A stretch of DNA of 39,309 nucleotides from positions 1 to 39,309 of the forward strand of contig CAZUUJ010000032.1 in the NCBI GenBank assembly GCA_964623625.1, read 5' to 3'. Source of the stretch: CAZLGM01 sp964623625 (GTDB lineage Bacteria > Desulfobacterota > Desulfobulbia > Desulfobulbales > Desulfocapsaceae). Made by a program: the position numbers and the translations under genes. Of the stretch, positions 15,896 to 23,874 are shown one piece after another (the first letter of the stretch is position 1; each line of letters starts with the position of its first letter). The notes under the pieces are model-generated. The model saw only the letters and a list, made by a program, of their open reading frames with translations. It was not told the origin of the DNA and searched no databases.

Positions 15896-16435
15896 TCAGG
15901 TAGTAGGATAACTCGATTCAATGGTATGGATGGCGCCGTCTTTGGTCAGATGGCTTGAGTAAAGGCGGAAGTTTACCACTGTGAACTCGGGGCTTGTCAG
16001 CATGGAGTTGCCTGCGACAAAGTCCATAACCCGTTTCATCGGCGGGTTTTTAAATCTGGCCAGGGTGATGTGGGGGGAGAATTTTCTTCTTTCGGGTTCC
16101 AGACCGATGTGGCCCAGCTGCATATCAATTCTGTTTTTCAGTTTAGCCAACTCTTTTATCGGAGAAACACCTACCCAGACTACCCGCGCTTTTCCCCGCG
16201 GCGGAAAGTGCCCAACACCCTGAAGAGAGAGGGTCAGCGGCTCAAAACGGACCTGCTGAAGCTGTTCCTGAATATCGTAGAACAGATCATGATTGACCTC
16301 ACCGATAAAGCGCAGGGTCAGATGGAGTTGCTCCGGTTTCACTGGGCGGCTGGTTGGTATTCCCCTTCCCATGCCGCTTATAAGATCGATGATTTCCTCC
16401 GGCAGGTCGATGGCAATAAAGAGTCGGATTTTCAT
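15896..16435 (-). CDS. thpR: RNA 2',3'-cyclic phosphodiesterase
   Basis: 2H-superfamily enzyme that opens 2',3'-cyclic phosphates on RNA (formerly called 2'-5' RNA ligase). Both catalytic HxTx motifs are present: HLTLRFIG near residue 42 and HITLARF near 125. The N-terminus MKIRLFIAIDLPEEI is typical and 179 aa is normal length. The ATG lies 2 nt after the stop of tcdA, implying translational coupling in a minus-strand operon. Confidence 0.93.
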   Translation of the reverse strand: MKIRLFIAIDLPEEIIDLISGMGRGIPTSRPVKPEQLHLTLRFIGEVNHDLFYDIQEQLQQVRFEPLTLSLQGVGHFPPRGKARVVWVGVSPIKELAKLKNRIDMQLGHIGLEPERRKFSPHITLARFKNPPMKRVMDFVAGNSMLTSPEFTVVNFRLYSSHLTKDGAIHTIESSYPTT

Positions 16436-16437
16436 TT

Positions 16438-17202
16438 TTAAAAAGTTGGGTCAGTTAGCCGCTGAATAGCTAAATTGGCAATAGTCAGGCCAAAGATGCC
16501 GGTCAATGTTGGCAGGCTGCCGAGGGTATTTCTATCGCGATAGTGTGCATTATTTTCGTTTTCCTGTTCCTGCTGCCCGTCATAAACAAAATCTACTTTT
16601 TCTGTTGAATAAACACAGGTAATACCCTTCTCAATACCCATTTTCCGCACTTTTTTTCTAAGACGCCGGGCAAGCGGGCAGTTTCTTGTTGCCATCAGAT
16701 CAGCCGTTTTAATCTGGGCTGGGTCGCTGCGAAGGGCGGCACCCATGGAGGAGATGATGGGGATCTGTCCGTGGTAGGCTGCGACCAGCAACTGTAATTT
16801 CGGGTTGAGGGAGTCAATGGCATCGATCAGCAGGTCCGGCTTGGGGCTAAGGATTGTCTCCACAGTTTTTTCATCGGCGAAAAGTTCCATCGGTTCAATA
16901 TCACAGTCCGGATTAATGGCATGAACACGGTCGCGGGCGGCGATGACCTTTAGCTGGCCGATGGTCGAGTGCAGGGCAATGATCTGACGGTTAATATTCG
17001 ACGGCTGGACGGTGTCGAAATCAACCAGCCGAAGCCGACCGATCCCGGAACGGGCAAGGCCTTCAACGGCGTAGCCGCCTACAGCGCCCAGCCCTACAAC
17101 GGTTACCGATGCCTGCTGCAGCCGTTGGAATTTCTCTTCACCCAGCAGTAATCTGATTCGTGAAAACTGTTGCATTACTCCAGATGCGATTGCTAAATTC
17201 AT
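16438..17202 (-). CDS. tcdA: tRNA threonylcarbamoyladenosine dehydratase (TcdA/CsdL)
   Basis: E1/ThiF-like enzyme that cyclises t6A37 to ct6A in tRNAs reading ANN codons. The nucleotide-binding GLGAVGG is at residues 37-43, followed by LVDFDTVQPSNINRQ, DAIDS near 125 and GSLPTLTGIFGL near the end. The sequence RIRLLLGEEKFQRL at the N-terminus is typical of TcdA and separates it from MoeB/ThiF. Length of 254 aa is normal. ATG 17202 has a GGAG 4 nt upstream and lies inside the 3' end of the TatD gene (65-nt overlap). The Met at 17175 agrees better with family N-termini but has poor spacing to its GGAG. Confidence 0.88.
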   Translation of the reverse strand: MNLAIASGVMQQFSRIRLLLGEEKFQRLQQASVTVVGLGAVGGYAVEGLARSGIGRLRLVDFDTVQPSNINRQIIALHSTIGQLKVIAARDRVHAINPDCDIEPMELFADEKTVETILSPKPDLLIDAIDSLNPKLQLLVAAYHGQIPIISSMGAALRSDPAQIKTADLMATRNCPLARRLRKKVRKMGIEKGITCVYSTEKVDFVYDGQQEQENENNAHYRDRNTLGSLPTLTGIFGLTIANLAIQRLTDPTF

Positions 17203-17935
17203 TAGGCTCCATACCCTTTAGGGCCGAACCTTGTTGATACAGCTCGGTGATAAAAGCGGGTTCATTCAGACCCTCAATAACAGGAGAAAGAGAGGTTAGC
17301 TGGTCCGGGCTGTCGGTTTCAAGCAGAATGTTGTCCATGGGTGTATTCATAAAAACCTTGAGTATCCGACCCTGTTTCGGGTTGCACAACCTAGTCGAAA
17401 ACGAGAGAGAACAACCGAAGCTGACCAATCGCTGCATCGTTTCCGTGGAGCCGGAGAACGAGTGGATCATCACTGGTATCGGCAGTGTAGGTTTGGCAAG
17501 CGTTTCGAGGGTTTCAAGCAGCAGGCCCCAATATTTCACACAGTGAACAGCTACCGGGCGTTTGTATCGAACGGCCAGGTCCAGTTGAGCGGCAAAGACT
17601 TCTCCCTGGCGCTTCGAGTCAATACTGCATAGTCGATCGATGCCGATCTCACCAACACCACAGGAATGATTTACCAATAATTCTTCAAGGCTTTTTAACC
17701 ATAAATCACTAACTTGGTCGCTATACCAGGGATGAATGCCGATAAAAGGGATGATTTGAGTATACTTCTTTCCCAATCCAAGCACCATCTTCCAGTCGTC
17801 TTCCCTGGTTCCATTGCAAAACATTCGCTGTATATTATTGTCTTGCGCCCGTTTCAACACCTCGCCAAGAAAAGGATTGTAGCGATTGTCCTGAAGATGG
17901 ACATGACTGTCGAGCAAAGGGGAGAGGCTCATCAT
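17138..17935 (-). CDS. TatD family metal-dependent nuclease
   Basis: TIM-barrel hydrolase with the TatD metal ligands in order: SHVHLQD near residues 9-15, FIGIHPW near 64, GEIGID near 95, AVHC near 128, MIHSFSG near 155 and LLETDSP near 205. Length of 265 aa fits the family (3'-5' DNA exonuclease or D-aminoacyl-tRNA deacylase activities are known). Its ATG overlaps the stop of the ABC permease gene by 4 nt, and its tail overlaps the next gene, so this is a tightly packed operon. Confidence 0.9.
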   Translation of the reverse strand: MMSLSPLLDSHVHLQDNRYNPFLGEVLKRAQDNNIQRMFCNGTREDDWKMVLGLGKKYTQIIPFIGIHPWYSDQVSDLWLKSLEELLVNHSCGVGEIGIDRLCSIDSKRQGEVFAAQLDLAVRYKRPVAVHCVKYWGLLLETLETLAKPTLPIPVMIHSFSGSTETMQRLVSFGCSLSFSTRLCNPKQGRILKVFMNTPMDNILLETDSPDQLTSLSPVIEGLNEPAFITELYQQGSALKGMEPNEFSNRIWSNATVFTNQITAG

Positions 17936-18978
17936 TCATTCCATGAGAACATTTTGGCAGCAATAATCAGCAGCACCAGGGTGAAAATGGCCATAAACCA
18001 GCACTGCAACTGCACTTCCCAGAGCGATGCTCCTTCGTTGATTACTTTGCGGGCCGCGGTCAGCAGGTGGGTAAGCGGGAAGACCAGGGAGATCTTCTGT
18101 ACCCAGGCAGGTGATCCTTCAAGGGAAAACCAGACCTCGGAGAGAAACATCATGGGCCAGGAGATAAAGTTCAGCACTCCGCTGGTAAATTCCTCGCTTG
18201 TACCCCGGGCGGCAAGTACCAGACCCATGGCGCACAGGCTCATACCACCCAGGAAAAAGATAAGGCTCAAGGTTAAAAAGTTGCCGTGCTGTTGAAAATC
18301 GAAGATGAGATCCGCCCCGGTCCAGACTACCAATAGGGTGAACATTAGCAGAAAGATGCGCGAGAGCATCTGGGCGCAGAGAAATTCAAAAGGTGTGAGA
18401 GGGGTTGCTTTGAGCCGTTTCAAGGCCCCGTTTTTCCGATAGCGGACCACCACATACCCCACACCCCAGAGGGCGGAGAACATCATATTCATGGCCAGCA
18501 TGCCGGGAAAGAACCAATCTATATACCGGATCTGTTCCCCTTCGATGATCTTCTTTCTGGCTGCTGCCTGTTTGTTGTCGATAAAAGAGAGCAGAAAGAG
18601 CTGCTCGGCCAGATAGCCTGAAGACGATGAGTCGTTCACCCAGTAATCATGGGTTTGTGAGTTGCGGTCGAGGAGCAGGTCGATTTTGTGGTGTTTCAGT
18701 TTCTTCTGTCCATCTTCGAAACTGGAGAAGCCAATGAACTTAAAATGGGAATCTGTCGAAAACGAATCGGGAATGGTTGAGTTGTCAAAGGAAACCGTCT
18801 GAGATGATTCTGGAAAGACGCCCACCTTATAGGTTTTCAGCTGTTCACCGCCGAAGATGATGCCGAAGCCGACAATGATGAGAAAGGGAAATGCAAAGTT
18901 CCAGCCAAAAGCGGCTTTGTCCCGGAAAAACTCATAATTCCGGGCCTTGAACATGATCCATATTCGCTTGAAACTCAT
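17932..18978 (-). CDS. ABC-2 type transporter permease
   Basis: Inner-membrane permease of the ABC-2 family, 348 aa. One N-terminal helix (about 27-43) is followed by a long periplasmic loop (about 45-165) and a five-helix core with WFFPGMLAMNMMFSALWGVGYVVVRYRKNGALKRLKATPL, the typical ABC-2 stretch. AAGGAAAGAG stands directly before the ATG. It is paired with the ATPase 41 nt upstream. Export of a drug, lipid or small molecule is likely; the substrate is unknown. Confidence 0.9.
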   Translation of the reverse strand: MSFKRIWIMFKARNYEFFRDKAAFGWNFAFPFLIIVGFGIIFGGEQLKTYKVGVFPESSQTVSFDNSTIPDSFSTDSHFKFIGFSSFEDGQKKLKHHKIDLLLDRNSQTHDYWVNDSSSSGYLAEQLFLLSFIDNKQAAARKKIIEGEQIRYIDWFFPGMLAMNMMFSALWGVGYVVVRYRKNGALKRLKATPLTPFEFLCAQMLSRIFLLMFTLLVVWTGADLIFDFQQHGNFLTLSLIFFLGGMSLCAMGLVLAARGTSEEFTSGVLNFISWPMMFLSEVWFSLEGSPAWVQKISLVFPLTHLLTAARKVINEGASLWEVQLQCWFMAIFTLVLLIIAAKMFSWNE

Positions 18979-19019
18979 CTCTTTCCTTGTGTTTTTTCTC
19001 TGGCTGTTAATTCTTGAGA

Positions 19020-19904
19020 TTACTCCCGGAGTTGTCGGCCGGTCAGATGTAAAAAAACATCTTCCAGATTCGAGCTGCGTACGGTTATCTCTGTTAGATC
19101 AACATCCAAATTCATCAGTCGTGAGAGGCCCTCATTGATATTATCCACTTGAATCTCGATTTTGGAATTATGCTGCTTCCAGGGAAAAGGGATCTTTTCA
19201 GGAGTCAAGGGAGTGGCGGAGACTGGAAGAACAATAGAGGATGTACGGCAAAAAGTATTGATCAGGTTATTGGGGCTGTCCATGGCAATGATTTTGCCAC
19301 GGTCCATGATAGCCACAACATCGCAGAGATACTCAGCTTCTTCCATGGAGTGGGTGGTTAATATGATTGTTTTTCCGTCTTCTTTTATCTGCTCAATGAT
19401 CGCCCAGAGATTTCTTCTCGACTGGGGATCAAGACCCGTTGATGGTTCATCGAGGAAGACCAGGTTGGGTCGGTTTATCAGCGCCAGCGCCAGCATGAGC
19501 CGCTGCTGCTGGCCGCCGGAAAGTTTGTCATTTCTGTTTTTCAATAGTCCTTGCAGGTCGCATTGGTTAATCAGTGTGTCAAGCTCAGCGGGGTTCTGAT
19601 AGAGGGCGTGAAAAGTTGCCAGCGTCTCATGCACGGTGAGAAAGTTGAGTAATGAAGTGTGTTGAAACTGTATGCCGATTTCTTCGGGAAATTGACTATC
19701 CCGGGGTTTTCCCCCATAGAGGATTTCACCGGATGTTGCCGGCAGTATCCCTTCAACAACTTCCATGGTGGTTGTCTTTCCGGCACCGTTGGGACCGAGT
19801 AATCCGAAACATATCCCCTGTTCAACAGTAAAAGAGACATCACGGACTGCGACAGTACCATTGAATTCTTTGCGAAGATGGCTGACCTGCAGTAACGGTT
19901 CCAT
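19020..19904 (-). CDS. ABC transporter ATP-binding protein
   Basis: ATPase of an ABC-2 exporter, 294 aa. Walker A is GPNGAGKTT near residue 38, the signature LSGGQQQRLMLAL near 127, Walker B LVFLDEPSTGLD near 147 and the switch His in LTTHSMEEAEYLCD. The C-terminal 80 residues are the extension usual in exporter ATPases. The start has an A-rich leader rather than a Shine-Dalgarno. It lies 32 nt after the 110-aa gene. Confidence 0.93.
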   Translation of the reverse strand: MEPLLQVSHLRKEFNGTVAVRDVSFTVEQGICFGLLGPNGAGKTTTMEVVEGILPATSGEILYGGKPRDSQFPEEIGIQFQHTSLLNFLTVHETLATFHALYQNPAELDTLINQCDLQGLLKNRNDKLSGGQQQRLMLALALINRPNLVFLDEPSTGLDPQSRRNLWAIIEQIKEDGKTIILTTHSMEEAEYLCDVVAIMDRGKIIAMDSPNNLINTFCRTSSIVLPVSATPLTPEKIPFPWKQHNSKIEIQVDNINEGLSRLMNLDVDLTEITVRSSNLEDVFLHLTGRQLRE

Positions 19905-19936
19905 AAATTTTTTTAGTGAGAAGATCTGATCCCCGA

Positions 19937-20269
19937 TCAGGCCTTGATCAATTCCTCTACAACCATCCCGTCAATAAAATCGAGGATATATTGACGCTGT
20001 TTTGAGTCGGCATAGGCGATACAGGGGCAGTGGAAATTGGAGGCGGAACGGATCAGCATCTCAAAACGGACACCGTGACGATCGATCTCCACACTGGAGT
20101 AATAGGGGCAGCATTCAGTATGCTCTTTCTGGATACTAGTGAGTAGTTCATCCGGTATCGGCAGCCAGTAGACACCGACCATTGGACTTCTTTTCAGGTT
20201 CCTTTTCAGATAGGAGTCGATATTATCGTTTTCCATGGGGGAGAGATCATCGATTACAAATTGGCGCAT
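19937..20269 (-). CDS. Conserved-looking 110-aa protein, unknown function
   Basis: Soluble 110-aa protein beginning MRQFVIDDLSPMEND. It has an N-terminal helical part and a beta-rich centre (VGVYWLPIPDELL, then SSVEIDRHGVRFEMLIRS). Paired cysteines lie at ECCPYY and HCPCIAYA, which could form a metal site. The final 20 residues look helical. I recognise no family. It heads the ABC/TatD/tcdA/thpR operon; the ribosome-binding site is weak. Confidence 0.7.
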   Translation of the reverse strand: MRQFVIDDLSPMENDNIDSYLKRNLKRSPMVGVYWLPIPDELLTSIQKEHTECCPYYSSVEIDRHGVRFEMLIRSASNFHCPCIAYADSKQRQYILDFIDGMVVEELIKA

Positions 20270-20304
20270 GGTTCTGTATTGAAAAAGTATTTGTTAACAG
20301 CATA

Positions 20305-20368
20305 TCCTTATTACCCTTAAAGCTCAGCTATTATACCAGATCTAGCTGAACTTTAAGGGCAATAAGGA
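20305..20368. repeat. 26-bp-arm hairpin
   Basis: The arms 20305-20330 and 20343-20368 are reverse complements with two mismatches (TCCTTATT-CCCTTAAAG-TCAGCTA against its complement) around a 12-nt loop. It lies upstream of two divergent genes, so it is not at a gene end; an intergenic palindromic element or operator is more likely than a terminator. Confidence 0.6.
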
Positions 20369-20423
20369 AAAAATCAGACACAGATCCAGATATTGTAAAA
20401 CAATTCAATTTTATTTCATTATC

Positions 20424-20447
20424 TTTCATCTGCTACAGTGGATGAAA
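20424..20447. promoter_or_regulatory. Operator-like dyad upstream of the ArsS operon
   Basis: TTTCATC (20424-20430) and GATGAAA (20441-20447) are exact reverse complements with a 10-nt spacer, about 155 nt before the first gene. The spacing suits a dimeric regulator. No known consensus was matched. Confidence 0.3.
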
Positions 20448-20601
20448 TGATTGAATACCGATTACGTTTCTATATTTCACTATTTTCTAACATTCACGTG
20501 CGATATGTTGACATATGAACAATTGCATTGTAGTCAATTGTCATTACCAGCAATTTATTTAATTACGATACTGTGATGTGTAGTAGTAAAAAAGGAGAAT
20601 G

Positions 20602-20934
20602 ATGGAAACGTATTACAAACCTGACGACCTTCCGAAATTTGGTGACATCGGAGAGGAGGCCCCGGAACTGGCGCAGAAGTTCTTTGACTATTATGGAGCG
20701 GTCTTTGCGGAAGGGGAACTGACAGAAAGGGAAAAGGCGCTGATTGCTCTGGCTGTAGCCCATGCCGTACAATGCCCGTATTGTATCGACGCCTATACCA
20801 CAGCCTGCCTGGAAAAAGGCTCCAATCTTGGAGAGATGACGGAAGCGCTCCACGTTGTTACTGCCATTCGAGGCGGAGCCTCCCTTGTCCATGGAGTTCA
20901 GATGCGCAATAACGCAGGTAAGATTAGCTTATAG
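20602..20934 (+). CDS. AhpD-like (carboxymuconolactone decarboxylase fold) protein of the arsenosugar cluster
   Basis: A 110-aa small helical protein with the AhpD/CMD core. The CxxC redox pair is CPYC (about residues 53-56), inside LAVAHAVQCPYCIDAYTTACLEKG. It matches the peroxidase-like family that regularly accompanies the radical SAM protein ArsS in arsenosugar biosynthesis clusters. Two ATGs overlap (20599 and 20602); the AGGAG ends 4 nt before the second, which I prefer. The arsS gene begins 8 nt after its stop. No arsM methyltransferase is nearby. Confidence 0.85.
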   Translation: METYYKPDDLPKFGDIGEEAPELAQKFFDYYGAVFAEGELTEREKALIALAVAHAVQCPYCIDAYTTACLEKGSNLGEMTEALHVVTAIRGGASLVHGVQMRNNAGKISL

Positions 20935-20942
20935 GCCAGAAC

Positions 20943-21902
20943 GTGAAGAGCTTCGGACACACGTTAACGGAACATGGCGTACAGCTGGTTCGTGACAATA
21001 ATCAGACCCTTCAGGTCAACGTGGGCTACCAGTGCAATATGGCCTGCAGTCACTGTCATCTCGAGGCTGGTCCAGCCCGCAAGGAGATGATGAGTGAAGA
21101 GACAGTAAGGCAAGTGATCGATTTCGCGGGGAAGTATCAATTCGAAATCATTGATATTACCGGCGGAGCGCCGGAACTGCTTCCTCAGATCGAGAATCTC
21201 ATCAAGCAACTGGCAAACCTGACACCTCGTCTTATTGTTCGCTCAAACCTCACAGCCCTTGCAGAGAGTGACAGCAAGGAAGAGATCATCGATATATGTC
21301 GACAGAATAAGGTCGTCCTGGTCACCTCATTTCCATCGATCAACGAAGCCCAGACAAAATCCCAGCGGGGAGACGGCACCTTTACCACAACTGTCAGTAT
21401 GCTTAAAGAACTCAATACAATCGGCTATGGTGTGGAGGGTTCCGGTCTGGAACTGAATCTGGTAGCCAATCCCACTGGCGCCTTTTTACCACAGGGCCAG
21501 GATCAAACGGAAAAACGGTTCAGGCAGGTATTGAAGAATAAATGGTCAATAGAGTTCAATAACCTGTTGGCCTTTGCCAATGTTCCGTTGGGGCGGTTTA
21601 AGAATTGGCTTGAGAGATCCGGAAATCTTGAAGGATATCTGCAAAAGCTTGCCTCTTCGTTCAACCCGTGTGCCATTGATGGAGTTATGTGCCGCACGCT
21701 GATTTCCGTTTCCTGGGATGGTTTTTTCTACGATTGTGATTTTAACCTGGCAGCCGATATCCCTATGGGGCGCAAACGCATGCACATCAGCGAGTTGGAG
21801 GAGCTACCGCAGCCTGGCAGCCAGATAGCGGTGGCCGATCACTGTTTTACCTGTACGGCCGGAGCGGGATTTACCTGAGGGGGATCTATTGATGATGCCT
21901 GA
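20943..21902 (+). CDS. arsS: Radical SAM protein ArsS, predicted selenoprotein (UGA at 21876-21878 read as Sec)
   Basis: Radical SAM enzyme linked to arsenosugar biosynthesis. The [4Fe-4S] site CX3CX2C is Cys31, Cys35 and Cys38 (QCNMACSHCH). A Cys-rich C-terminal region has FNPCAIDGVMC, YDCDFN and finally HCFTCTAGAGFT followed by UGA. Continuing past the UGA gives Sec-Gly-Gly-Ser-Ile-Asp-Asp-Ala and then UGA at 21900-21902. In this family the C-terminus is normally CTAGAG-x-x-Cys/Sec-Gly-Gly, and some members are known selenoproteins. A SECIS-like hairpin follows at 21898-21910. The full product would be 319 aa with Sec312. The start is GTG 20943, 8 nt after the upstream gene and with a weak ribosome-binding site, so translation is probably coupled. 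Confidence 0.88.
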
Positions 21903-21910
21903 GTCTCAGG
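21898..21910 (+). promoter_or_regulatory. Candidate bacterial SECIS hairpin for arsS
   Basis: CCTGA and TCAGG pair around the loop GTC. The loop starts 25 nt after the UGA and has G first, both fitting the published bacterial SECIS rule (loop about 16-37 nt downstream, G among the first two loop bases). The stem is short, and it overlaps the final stop codon. Confidence 0.5.
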
Positions 21911-22016
21911 TAACTATGAAGTCATGAATCCTAAAGTCAGATTAGAGAGCCATTCCCATTTCTGCTGAACCATTAAGGTAACTAGATAGTATATTACTAC
22001 CTGATACCCATATAGC

Positions 22017-22074
22017 TCAGCCTAATACGAGGTGTTGTCGATTTGCCAGTCTAGGCTGAAAATCATTGGTAATC
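22017..22074 (-). repeat. Palindromic repeat family, copy A
   Basis: TCAGCCTA (22017-22024) pairs with TAGGCTGA (22052-22059), enclosing the family core GAGGTGTTGTCG (22029-22040). The end ATCATTGGTAATC is the reverse of the GATTACCAATGAT module seen in copies B and D. In this copy the core is inverted relative to that module. It lies between arsS and the M24 peptidase gene. Confidence 0.75.
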
Positions 22075-22082
22075 AAATACTA

Positions 22083-23183
22083 CTATATATCCAGCCAAGT
22101 GGTATCCTGGTTGAGAACCTCACATCCCTCCTCAGTAGCTATGACCATATTCTCTAAACGAATTCCTCCCCAACCGGGCAGATAGATTGCCGGTTCAACG
22201 GTAACCACCATGCCGGGTCGGAGTTTTCTCCGGCTTTGTGATGACAGGCGCGGCTCTTCGTGAACGGCGAGTCCTACACCATGACCCAAAGCATGACCGA
22301 AGTTTTTACCATACCCTGCCTCGGTTATGATGGAGCGGGCTGCGGAGTCGACTTCTTTCATGGTTCTTCCAGGTTGGATGTGATGGATTGCTGCCAGTTG
22401 AGCCCTGCGGACCAGCCTATGAATCTTGAGGTAGCGCTTGTCAGGCTCGCCCACCACAAAGGTTCGGGTCATGTCGGAGCAGTAGCCGTCAAGGATTAAT
22501 CCCATATCGATCATGAGCGGCTGATTAACTTTTATCCGCCGGTTTCCCGGCACCGCATGGGGCAGGGCACTGTTATCACCGGCTGCCACAATTGTGTCGA
22601 AGCTTGGTCTCTCGCTTCCTTTGGACCGCATGATGGTCTCGAGTTGAAAGGCAATGTCCAGTTCGGTCATATCGGTGGTAATGGTCTGAAAAACTTCGCG
22701 AAAGACCTGTTCATTGAGCCGCACTGATTTTCTGATAATGGCTATTTCATCCGGGTCTTTTATCAACCGCCTGTTTTCAACAACTCCTTCAGTAGGGATG
22801 AACTCCAGTTTCTTTTTGCCTCCCATCTCAAGCAGCTTGGCGGCAGTGCTGTGGAGAAAGTAATGGGATTCGAAACCGATTCGTTTGAGTCCGAGGTTGG
22901 GAAGAAGGGTGCTCAGCAGTGGGATCAATCCCTTGGGATAGAGGAGAATGTCAAAGCCTTCCGTCTCCTGCTCGGCCTTCTGTTGGTAACGAAAATCGGT
23001 CAACAGGTAATTTGTTCCTTTTAAACAGATGAGCAGCATACCGCTGCTCTCGTTGATGGAATGATCACCGGCTGAATAACCTGAGAGGTATCGGCGGTTC
23101 TCCGGTCGGCCAACCAACAGTCCATCAAGTTTCCTGCGCCTAAGAATGGACCGCAGTTTATGAACGCGTGCTGGATAATTCAT
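22083..23183 (-). CDS. Xaa-Pro peptidase (M24 family)
   Basis: Two-metal aminopeptidase of the creatinase fold, 366 aa. It has an N-terminal creatinase-like domain (about 1-135) and a catalytic pita-bread domain. The five metal ligands are in place: Asp226 and Asp237 (IDMG and SDMTR), His301 (GHGVGLAVHEE), Glu330 (TVEPAIY) and Glu344 (IRLEN). It removes N-terminal residues from X-Pro peptides. It is the last gene of the rsmB group and ends next to repeat copy A. No Shine-Dalgarno is obvious. Confidence 0.92.
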   Translation of the reverse strand: MNYPARVHKLRSILRRRKLDGLLVGRPENRRYLSGYSAGDHSINESSGMLLICLKGTNYLLTDFRYQQKAEQETEGFDILLYPKGLIPLLSTLLPNLGLKRIGFESHYFLHSTAAKLLEMGGKKKLEFIPTEGVVENRRLIKDPDEIAIIRKSVRLNEQVFREVFQTITTDMTELDIAFQLETIMRSKGSERPSFDTIVAAGDNSALPHAVPGNRRIKVNQPLMIDMGLILDGYCSDMTRTFVVGEPDKRYLKIHRLVRRAQLAAIHHIQPGRTMKEVDSAARSIITEAGYGKNFGHALGHGVGLAVHEEPRLSSQSRRKLRPGMVVTVEPAIYLPGWGGIRLENMVIATEEGCEVLNQDTTWLDI

Positions 23184-23214
23184 GGTGGAGAGATTTTAAT
23201 CACCACATTTCTCA

Positions 23215-23799
23215 TCAGGTCAGCCTTTGCCTGATCGATTCCTTTCTTTCTTCCAGGGCCTGATTATACTGGTTGTTCAGGTCGGAGGTGGCCCGTGCCA
23301 TTTCTTCCCCGTATTTGGGGTGCATGGCCGGATTGATGGACATGGGATCGCTGACCTGCTGTCCCTGCTGGGCGAGCTGCTGCTGCAATTGGCCGCGCAT
23401 AGCTTCTTCGAGCTGCTGTTTGACCTGATCCTTGTGCTGGTTGTATTGGCCCAGTATCTGGCCAATCTCCTGGCAGACAGAACTGGTTGATCCGGAACTG
23501 TCGAGCTGCAGCAGTCCCTGAATAGCCTTTTCAGATCTGGCAACCAGTGTTTCGTCTCTTGGCAGGGTGATATTGCGAAGCAGGGCCTGAAACATGCCGT
23601 TACGGGTGGCGATCTGTTTGTCTTTAGGCTGCTCCATTAATACGGTGCCCAGTTGATCCAATTTTCCATCCAGGAAATCGGCCGCCAGCCTCATTCCCTC
23701 TTTTTCCAGGTTGTCGTCTTTAACCGTGCCACTTGAGCGTTCACTCATTCTGGCAGCCCGTTCCAGAACCATTTCCATGGTACTCTTGATTTCAGCCAT
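23215..23799 (-). CDS. Conserved helical protein, unknown function (possibly DUF6657)
   Basis: A 194-aa soluble, nearly all-helical protein starting MAEIKSTMEMVLERAARM. The middle has a compact region (about 45-115). Residues 115-155 are Gln-rich (QQLEEAMRGQLQQQLAQQGQQ) and likely coiled coil, and the C-terminus is charged. It resembles a family of uncharacterised proteins common in Desulfobacterota; the DUF number is from memory. It lies between rsmB and the peptidase gene, with 75- and 31-nt gaps. Confidence 0.65.
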   Translation of the reverse strand: MAEIKSTMEMVLERAARMSERSSGTVKDDNLEKEGMRLAADFLDGKLDQLGTVLMEQPKDKQIATRNGMFQALLRNITLPRDETLVARSEKAIQGLLQLDSSGSTSSVCQEIGQILGQYNQHKDQVKQQLEEAMRGQLQQQLAQQGQQVSDPMSINPAMHPKYGEEMARATSDLNNQYNQALEERKESIRQRLT

Positions 23800-23834
23800 T
23801 TTATTGCCTTTTATTGATTGTAATTAAAAGAGGT

Positions 23835-23851
23835 ACTCCCATTCTGGGAGT
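23835..23851 (-). terminator. Hairpin after rsmB
   Basis: ACTCCCA and TGGGAGT pair around TTC, 24 nt after the rsmB stop. On the minus strand a T-rich ACCTCTTTTAATTA follows. It fits a weak intrinsic terminator that may reduce transcription into the downstream genes. Confidence 0.5.
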
Positions 23852-23874
23852 GTAAAAAATTTTATCACCTAATG

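Larger units (their letters stand above)
20270..20601. other. Divergent intergenic region before the arsenosugar-type pair
   Basis: The 330-bp region contains a 64-bp hairpin (20305-20368), the dyad TTTCATC/GATGAAA (20424-20447) and an AT-rich segment with ACAATTG/CAATTGT near 20519-20541. A TTGACA at about 20508 could be a -35 for the plus-strand genes, but no good -10 follows at the right distance. Confidence 0.4.
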
